From NCBI GenBank assembly GCA_900554705.1, contig USIH01000039.1, forward strand, positions 1 through 14,748: DNA of 14,748 nucleotides. Direction: 5' to 3'. Positions 6,881-12,098 of this stretch are shown here, in pieces. A program made the position numbers and the translations under genes. The notes beneath the pieces are model-generated. The model saw only the letters and a list, made by a program, of their open reading frames with translations, was not told the origin of the DNA and did no database searches. This DNA is from an uncultured Eubacteriales bacterium. Its GTDB lineage: Bacteria > Bacillota > Clostridia > Oscillospirales > Oscillospiraceae. Within the stretch, counting starts at the first letter, position 1, and each line of letters starts with the position of its first letter.

Positions 6881-8741
6881 AATTGCAGTAAAGGATCTGG
6901 TCAAATCCTTTGAGGTCGGCTCGGTACTCTTAGATGGGCTCAGCTTTGAGGTGCATCAGGGAGAGCGCGTCGGCATCATGGGACGAAACGGCTGCGGCAA
7001 GACGACGCTCTTTCGCTTGTTGACCGGAGAATTGTTGCCGGACGAGGGCGAGATCTATATCGCATCCGGCAAAAAGCTCGGTCTGATCTCGCAGATTCCG
7101 CATTATCCGGCGGGCTACACCGTCGAGCAGGTCTTGCGCACGGCCTTCGCGTCCTTGGAGGCAATGCGCAAAAAGATGGAGGCGATCGCCGAAAATCTGA
7201 CGGCGGACGCGCCGAAGGCGCTGCTTGCCGAATACGACCGGCTCAGCAGCGCCTATCAGAGCGGCGGCGGCTATGAGCAGGACACGCAGACGGACAAGCT
7301 GTGCAACGGCTTGGGCATTCCCGCCGCCATGCGAGAGCAGCTTTTCGACCAGCTGTCCGGCGGAGAGAAGACGCGCGTCAATCTCTGCCGCCTGCTTTTG
7401 GAAAAGACGGACATTCTGCTTCTGGACGAGCCGACGAACCATTTGGATCTGAAGAGCGTGGAGTGGCTGGAGGAGTATATCCTAAAGTTCAAGGGGACGG
7501 TGCTCACCATCTCCCACGACCGCTACTTCCTTGACCGCGTGGTCGGACGCATCGTCGAGATCTCCGCGGGAAAGGCGGAATTTTACAGCGGAAACTACAC
7601 ATTCTATCTACAGGAGAAGCAGGAGCGCTTCAACCGCCAGCTCAAGCAGTATGAGCAGGAGCAAGCCAAGCTCCGTCAGCTCGGCTTCACACTTGAGCGC
7701 ATGAAGGGCTGGGGCATCAACAACCGCGTGCTCTACCGGCGCGCCATGTCCATCCAGCACCGCATGGAGCGCATCGAAAAGACGGAGCGCCCGACGAAGG
7801 AAAAGACGCTGCGCGCCCGCTTCGGCGAAAAGGAGTTCCACGGAGACGATGTGCTCACGGTCAAGGGACTGACCAAGGCGTTCGGCGACCGTGTCCTGTT
7901 TTCCGACGTGGAGCTTCATGTGCGCGGCGGCGAGCGCATCGCCCTGCTGGGCGACAACGGAACAGGAAAGACCACGTTCCTGCGCGTTTTGCTCGGCGAG
8001 CTTCCGGCGGCGGGAAAGATCAAATTCGGCCCCTCCGTCAAGTCGGCCTACCTGCCGCAGGTCATCCACTTTGCCCATCCGGAGCGCACGCTCTATGACA
8101 CGATGCTCTATGAGAAGAACTGCACGCCGCAGAGCGCGCGGGATCGCTTGGGTGCGTTCCTCTTCTCGGGAGAGGACGTCTTTAAGACGGTCGGCACGCT
8201 TTCCGGCGGAGAGCAGTCCCGTCTGCGTCTGTGTATGCTGATGGACGAAAAGATCAATCTGCTGATTTTGGACGAGCCGACGAACCATTTGGACGTGGCG
8301 TCTCGCGAGTGGGTGGAGTGCGCGATCGACGAGTACGAGGGGACGCTGATCTTCGTTTCCCACGACCGTTACTTCGTGGAGAAATTCGCCACGCGCATCT
8401 GGGAGCTGGAGCAGGGACACATTTGGGACTTCCCCTGCGGCTATGCCAAGTACCGCTCGATCAAGGCGCACGAGCAAATGCCGCAGCAGCGGCCTGCCGC
8501 GCCGGTCAAAAAGGAAAGACCGGCTGCCGGAAAGGAACTGGAAAAGCAGGTGCGGCGGCTGGAGCGGCAGATTGACGAACAGGAACGGAAGATCGCGGCG
8601 CTCGATGAGGCGCTGCGCGCGGCGGCCACGGACTATCAGGAGCTTGTGCGCCTGACGGCGGAAAAGGAGCGCGAGGATCAACTGCTGGAAGAACTGATGA
8701 CGCAGTGGGAAACGGCGGCGGCACAGTTAGAAAACGAATAA
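6873..8741 (+). CDS. ABC-F family ATP-binding protein (Uup/YdiF-like)
   Basis: A soluble twin-ATPase of the ribosome-associated ABC-F group; it has no membrane segment and no transporter partner nearby. ATPase 1 has Walker A G37-RNGCGKTT, signature LSGGEKTR (161-168) and Walker B LLLDEPTNHLD with D185/E186. ATPase 2 has GDNGTGKTT (360-368), LSGGEQSR (443-450) and LILDEPTNHLD with D467/E468. Both sites look complete. Between them (about 230-320) is the charged helical linker that reaches the ribosomal P site in studied ABC-Fs. The C-terminus (about 540-622) is a predicted coiled coil rich in E, K, R and Q, as in Uup and YdiF. The start has GGAGG upstream and overlaps the preceding stop by 8 bases. 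Nothing marks it as an antibiotic-resistance ABC-F; a housekeeping translation role is more likely. Confidence 0.95.
   Translation: MVEIAVKDLVKSFEVGSVLLDGLSFEVHQGERVGIMGRNGCGKTTLFRLLTGELLPDEGEIYIASGKKLGLISQIPHYPAGYTVEQVLRTAFASLEAMRKKMEAIAENLTADAPKALLAEYDRLSSAYQSGGGYEQDTQTDKLCNGLGIPAAMREQLFDQLSGGEKTRVNLCRLLLEKTDILLLDEPTNHLDLKSVEWLEEYILKFKGTVLTISHDRYFLDRVVGRIVEISAGKAEFYSGNYTFYLQEKQERFNRQLKQYEQEQAKLRQLGFTLERMKGWGINNRVLYRRAMSIQHRMERIEKTERPTKEKTLRARFGEKEFHGDDVLTVKGLTKAFGDRVLFSDVELHVRGGERIALLGDNGTGKTTFLRVLLGELPAAGKIKFGPSVKSAYLPQVIHFAHPERTLYDTMLYEKNCTPQSARDRLGAFLFSGEDVFKTVGTLSGGEQSRLRLCMLMDEKINLLILDEPTNHLDVASREWVECAIDEYEGTLIFVSHDRYFVEKFATRIWELEQGHIWDFPCGYAKYRSIKAHEQMPQQRPAAPVKKERPAAGKELEKQVRRLERQIDEQERKIAALDEALRAAATDYQELVRLTAEKEREDQLLEELMTQWETAAAQLENE
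7423..7447 (+). repeat. 25-base identical segment, copy 1 (Walker B of ATPase 1)
   Basis: Identical base for base to 8269-8293. Both encode DEPTNHLD and flanking bases of the two ATPase halves of the ABC-F protein. The flanking codons differ. This is most simply protein conservation plus strong shared codon preference. Confidence 0.9.
8269..8293 (+). repeat. 25-base identical segment, copy 2 (Walker B of ATPase 2)
   Basis: Second copy of the segment at 7423-7447, in the same orientation and 846 bases downstream, within the same gene. Confidence 0.9.
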
Positions 8742-8757
8742 AAAAGGAGAGTTTAAC

Positions 8758-9582
8758 ATGAGCGAACAATGCGGCGGCAACTGCTCATCCTGCGGCGAGA
8801 GCTGCGGAGAACGGAGCGCGGAGAGCCTGCTTGCGAAACTGAACGACAAAGCGCGCGTCGGAAAGGTGATCGCGGTCGTCTCCGGCAAGGGCGGCGTCGG
8901 CAAGAGCACCGTCACCTCCATGCTGGCGGTGGCGGCGCAGCGCGCAGGCAAGCGCGCGGCGATTCTGGACGCGGACATTACGGGGCCGTCCATCCCGAAG
9001 GCCTTCGGCGTGTGTGAGTGCGCCGGTGCCACGGAGGAAGGTATTTTTCCGGCGGTCAGCAAAAGCGGCATTCAGATCATGTCCATCAATCTGCTGCTGG
9101 ATAACGAGACGGACCCCGTCCTCTGGCGCGGACCGATCATCGCCGGTGCGGTCAAACAGTTCTGGACGGACGTTTACTGGGACGATGTGGACTATATGTT
9201 TGTCGATATGCCGCCAGGAACCGGCGACGTGCCGCTGACGGTCTTCCAGTCGCTTCCGATCGACGGCGTGATCATCGTCACCTCTCCGCAGGAGCTGGTC
9301 TCCATGATCGTCTCCAAAGCGGTGCGCATGGCGAACATGATGCACGTGCCCGTTTTAGGCTTGGTGGAAAACTACAGCTATTTCCGCTGCCCCGACTGCG
9401 GCAGGGAGCATCACCTGTTTGGCAAGAGTCATCTTGCCGAGGTGGCGGAGGAGTTCCATCTGCCGGTTCTGGCGCGCCTGCCGATCGACCCTGCCGTCGC
9501 GGAAAAGTGCGACAGCGGCAGAGCGGAGGAGCTGGATCCGTCCGAGCTTGCCCCCGCCCTTGCGATTTTAACTGAAAAATAA
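8758..9582 (+). CDS. Mrp/NBP35-family Fe-S cluster carrier ATPase
   Basis: A 274-residue P-loop ATPase of the Mrp/ApbC/NBP35 group, which holds and hands over [4Fe-4S] clusters in the cytoplasm. The deviant Walker A is SGKGGVGKST (S42-T51), followed by LDADITGPSIPK and VDMPPGTGD, both family hallmarks. The CPDC pair (C211, C214) is the dimer-interface cluster site of Mrp proteins. An additional N-terminal cysteine set (C5, C9, C12, C16, spacing CX3CX2CX3C) recalls the second cluster site of NBP35, though the spacing differs from the eukaryotic one. GGAG with good spacing precedes the ATG; the ABC-F stop is 16 bases upstream, so it is probably the last gene of the comEC-holA transcript. A strong terminator follows. 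No iron-sulfur assembly genes are adjacent. Confidence 0.94.
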   Translation: MSEQCGGNCSSCGESCGERSAESLLAKLNDKARVGKVIAVVSGKGGVGKSTVTSMLAVAAQRAGKRAAILDADITGPSIPKAFGVCECAGATEEGIFPAVSKSGIQIMSINLLLDNETDPVLWRGPIIAGAVKQFWTDVYWDDVDYMFVDMPPGTGDVPLTVFQSLPIDGVIIVTSPQELVSMIVSKAVRMANMMHVPVLGLVENYSYFRCPDCGREHHLFGKSHLAEVAEEFHLPVLARLPIDPAVAEKCDSGRAEELDPSELAPALAILTEK

Positions 9583-9583
9583 G

Positions 9584-9618
9584 AAATCGGGAGGATCACT
9601 GGATCCTCCCGATTTTTT
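9584..9618. terminator. Bidirectional intrinsic terminator between convergent genes
   Basis: A perfect 12-bp stem (9586-9597 with 9602-9613, extendable by two A-T pairs) around an ACTG loop, with six T on the plus strand (9613-9618) and an A-rich left flank that gives a T-rich run on the minus strand. It begins at the mrp stop and ends five bases before the end of the convergent minus-strand gene, so it should serve both. Confidence 0.92.
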
Positions 9619-9622
9619 ATGG

Positions 9623-11059
9623 TCACTCGCCGAAGTAGCTAAAGTGCATATAATCCACGGTACCGCTCTGCCAATAGGCACCTTGAGTAAAGCCATATTT
9701 TGCAAAGATCCTTGCGACCTCGCCGTCGAGCGGGATGGAATAGGGATCTTCTCCGGGAAGCCAGTGGTCGCCCACCTGCTCGCCGGTCTTCGGATTATAG
9801 TAGTAGTTTTCTTCCCAGTTCAGGTCGATGGCGCAGCCGATGGTGTGCTCGGAGCGCCCGCCGTGGCTGAAGCCGCCGATGTTATGGATCGGGAAGCGCT
9901 CCTGCCCCTGATAGATCTCGTCAAAGATCTGGACGACCGTGTCTGCAAGGTTTTTGTGCACGGTGATCGTAAAGGTGCGGGTGTACTTTTCCCCGTTTTT
10001 GTCCAGATCCCATGTCCGCACCGTGACCTGTACCATGTCCGCTGCGGCGCGCGCGTAGTCCTGCGCGTCGTAAACGCCGTCCGAACCGGCGTAGTAGAGC
10101 TTTGGCTGCGCGACGACCTGCCCGAACAGGCGCATACACTTATCTTCAAAGCTCTCGTCCGCACCGGCAAGGTCACGACCGCACGTTACGCGGCAGACGG
10201 CGTGCAGCCCGTTTGCGGCGTACACGCCGACGGTTGCCGTGCCTGCGCCGACATAGGAGACCGTTCCGTCTTCATCCACGGCGGCGACCTGCGGCTGGAA
10301 GCAGTGGTAGTACAGCGGATAGGCCACATCCGAAGGCTCCGTCACGGCAAGCAGCCGGTAGGTCTCGCCCGCGGCAAGAGAGATGTCGCTCTGCGCCAGC
10401 GTGAGGGTTTCCGGCACGGCGGGCGGCGACGGATTGCGCGCGAGCTGCTCGGCAACCCTGCAAAATATGGCGGCGCATTCGGCGCGCGTGCCGACCTTTT
10501 GGGGCGAAAAGCGCAGAGCGCCGTTTGCGTCCGGTGCGCCTTTCAGGATGCTGCTTGTCCGCAGGGACTCCACGGATTCCGCTGCCCATGCGGAGATCGT
10601 TCCCGCGTCGGCAAAAACGACGTCCTCCTGCGACTGCGCGGAAAGCGTGTGCCCCATGCCGTCTATGTAATACGCGATGAGCTTTGCCATTTGCTCGCGG
10701 GTGATGGGCGTGTCGGGTTCAAAAGTCGTCGGCGTCATGCCGTTGACCATGCCGCTGCACACCGCCCATGCGACATAGGGCGCGTAGTAGGCCTGCGGGT
10801 CGACGTCGGCGAAGAAGCGCTCGTCGCCGCTCCAGTTTTCGGCGTCGACGCCCTCCAGACGTCCGAGAACGGTGACGAACATGGCGCGCGTCATGATCCC
10901 GTCCGGATCAAATCGCGTTTCGCTGATGCCGTTGAACAGTTCCTGCTCCACGCAGCGTTCAATGTATTCCTGCGCCCAGTGCGCCTGCGTATCCTCAAAG
11001 GCGTGCGCGGCAGAGCCAAGCAGCAGCGCCAGCGCGAGCAGAAGACAGAGTTTTCTCAT
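9623..11059 (-). CDS. Secreted SLH-anchored M15-type peptidase (LD/DD-peptidase-like)
   Basis: A 478-residue exported protein. A signal peptide (residues 1-20: MRKL, a leucine/alanine core, then AHA) is followed by three SLH repeats at about 21-66, 83-130 and 147-195, which anchor proteins to cell-wall polymers. A Big-like beta domain follows (about 205-285: SLAAGETYRL ... GTVSYVGAGTATV). The C-terminal part (about 385-478) has the M15 zinc motif SEHTIGCAIDLN with H405 and D412, and DYMHFSY with D469 and H472, the DxxH form used by L-Ala-D-Glu/M15C-type enzymes, so it probably cuts peptidoglycan stem peptides. The site looks intact. The start at 11059 is chosen because AGGAGG lies nine bases upstream and the signal peptide begins there; the in-frame ATG at 11110 would put 17 polar residues in front. 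The exact bond cut is unknown. Confidence 0.9.
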   Translation of the reverse strand: MRKLCLLLALALLLGSAAHAFEDTQAHWAQEYIERCVEQELFNGISETRFDPDGIMTRAMFVTVLGRLEGVDAENWSGDERFFADVDPQAYYAPYVAWAVCSGMVNGMTPTTFEPDTPITREQMAKLIAYYIDGMGHTLSAQSQEDVVFADAGTISAWAAESVESLRTSSILKGAPDANGALRFSPQKVGTRAECAAIFCRVAEQLARNPSPPAVPETLTLAQSDISLAAGETYRLLAVTEPSDVAYPLYYHCFQPQVAAVDEDGTVSYVGAGTATVGVYAANGLHAVCRVTCGRDLAGADESFEDKCMRLFGQVVAQPKLYYAGSDGVYDAQDYARAAADMVQVTVRTWDLDKNGEKYTRTFTITVHKNLADTVVQIFDEIYQGQERFPIHNIGGFSHGGRSEHTIGCAIDLNWEENYYYNPKTGEQVGDHWLPGEDPYSIPLDGEVARIFAKYGFTQGAYWQSGTVDYMHFSYFGE

Positions 11060-11068
11060 GGTAGGCGA

Positions 11069-11074
11069 CCTCCT
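11069..11074 (-). promoter_or_regulatory. Ribosome binding site that decides the SLH-peptidase start
   Basis: AGGAGG on the minus strand, nine bases before the ATG at 11059. It supports the shorter form that starts with the signal peptide. Confidence 0.85.
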
Positions 11075-11081
11075 TTTTCCC

Positions 11082-11110
11082 ATCATATCCGTTTTTCCTC
11101 CAAAATGCAA
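11082..11110 (-). promoter_or_regulatory. Possible promoter for the SLH-peptidase gene
   Basis: On the minus strand TTGCAT (11110-11105) and TATGAT (11087-11082) are separated by 17 bases. The -10 matches five of six consensus bases but the -35 only three. The transcript would begin about 16 bases before the start codon, placing the ribosome binding site at its very 5' end, which weakens the call. Confidence 0.35.
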
Positions 11111-11150
11111 GGCCGCCGCTCGGAAATTTAACGAAGAAAAGTGTCGGGAC

Positions 11151-11179
11151 TGGACAAAAAAGCGCCGTTATGGTATAAT
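11151..11179 (+). promoter_or_regulatory. Strong sigma-A-type promoter for the E2-like / surface-protein pair
   Basis: TGGACA (11151-11156) and a perfect TATAAT (11174-11179) with a 17-base spacer; TGG immediately before the -10 makes it an extended -10 promoter. The start of transcription is expected near 11186, about 25 bases before the ATG at 11211, with a purine-rich ribosome binding site (GAGAGGGAGAG) between. It is the clearest promoter in the window. Confidence 0.87.
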
Positions 11180-11210
11180 ACTACGACAAAAAAAGAGAGG
11201 GAGAGAAACA

Positions 11211-12089
11211 ATGGCAGAAAAGAAAGAACGCCGCCGCTTCGGCGACCGGAAGGACGGGAAACTGCTGCGCGATCTGGATCCGATGCACTTTATCGTGCCG
11301 CTGCTCTACCCGAACCGCTGCGACAACGAGGCCTATATCTCCGAGCGGATCGAGCTGGAAAACATCAATGCCTATCTCGAGCGACGCAACGCGCAGGAGA
11401 CGGAGTATAAGTACACCATGTTCCACCTGATCGTTGCCGCGCTGCTCAAGACCATCACGCTGCGCCCGAAGATGAACCGGTTTATCGCCAACAAGAACGT
11501 CTACCAGCGCAACGAGGTCTCCGCCGCGTTTGTGGTAAAGAAGCAGTTTGCAGACAACGGAGCGGAGGCGCTGGCCTTTGTCCATACGACGCCGGAGGAC
11601 ACGCTGCCTACCATCCATGAAAAGATCAAAAAGCAGGTGATGTCCTGCCGGAGCGACAAGATCGACAGCTCGACACAGAGCATGGAGATGTTTAACAAGA
11701 TGCCGCGCTTTTTGTCCAAGTTCCTGATCTGGATCGTGACGAAGCTCGACAAGCACGGCAAGTGCCCCGCGTCACTTATCGAGACGGATCCGTATTATTC
11801 CTCCGTCGTGCTTTCCAACGTCGGCTCGCTGCATCTGAAAAGCGGCTATCACCACCTGACCAACTGGGGCACCAATTCCGTCTTCTGCCTCATCGGCGAA
11901 AAGAAGCGGACGGCGTCGTTTGACGAAAACGGCACGGCAACGATGCACGAGACCGTTGACCTTGGCCTCACCATTGACGAGCGCCTCGCCGACGGCTACT
12001 ATTACGCAAAGTCGATACGGCTGCTCAAGCGGCTGCTTCAGGAGCCGGAGTTGCTGGAACGGCCGCTCAACGAGCCGGTCGAGTTTTAG
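11211..12089 (+). CDS. Stand-alone 2-oxoacid dehydrogenase E2 / CAT-like domain protein, catalytic His replaced
   Basis: A 292-residue soluble protein resembling the catalytic domain of 2-oxoacid dehydrogenase acyltransferases (E2) and chloramphenicol acetyltransferase. Family-like parts are the YKYTMFHLIVAALLKT block, the VVLSNVGSLHLKSGYHHL block and the closing TIDERLADGYYYAK block. There is no lipoyl domain, no E1-binding domain and no E1 or E3 gene nearby, so it is not an ordinary dehydrogenase subunit. In active relatives the final block reads HxxxDG; here it is E257-RLA-D261-G262, with Glu in place of the catalytic His. It may therefore be inactive, use other chemistry, or have a structural role. 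The start at 11211 follows a strong promoter and a purine-rich binding site; the in-frame extension to 10872 lies antisense to the neighbour and is rejected. The gene after it starts 9 bases downstream. Confidence 0.8.
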   Translation: MAEKKERRRFGDRKDGKLLRDLDPMHFIVPLLYPNRCDNEAYISERIELENINAYLERRNAQETEYKYTMFHLIVAALLKTITLRPKMNRFIANKNVYQRNEVSAAFVVKKQFADNGAEALAFVHTTPEDTLPTIHEKIKKQVMSCRSDKIDSSTQSMEMFNKMPRFLSKFLIWIVTKLDKHGKCPASLIETDPYYSSVVLSNVGSLHLKSGYHHLTNWGTNSVFCLIGEKKRTASFDENGTATMHETVDLGLTIDERLADGYYYAKSIRLLKRLLQEPELLERPLNEPVEF

Positions 12090-12092
12090 GAG
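12088..12092 (+). promoter_or_regulatory. Ribosome binding site overlapping the E2-like stop codon
   Basis: AGGAG formed by the last two bases of the TAG stop and the next three bases, six bases before the ATG at 12099. It supports this start and suggests coupled translation of the two genes. Confidence 0.8.
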
Positions 12093-12098
12093 ACAGAC

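Noticed and set aside
6873..8741. Antibiotic-resistance ABC-F
   Set aside because: The long C-terminal coiled coil, housekeeping operon context and lack of any leader-peptide attenuator upstream favour a Uup/YdiF-like role; subfamily cannot be fixed without a tree.
11060..11110. 17-residue N-terminal extension of the SLH-peptidase
   Set aside because: It would place polar residues before the signal peptide; the AGGAGG at 11069-11074 fits the start at 11059.
9644..11131. Long plus-strand reading frame (495 codons) opposite the SLH-peptidase gene
   Set aside because: It is antisense to a gene with a clear signal peptide, SLH repeats and zinc motif; its own translation shows no recognisable domain and it has no convincing ribosome binding site.
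10872..11210. N-terminal extension of the E2-like protein by 113 residues
   Set aside because: It would run through the divergent promoter region and antisense to the SLH gene; the promoter at 11151-11179 and the ATG at 11211 give a consistent start.
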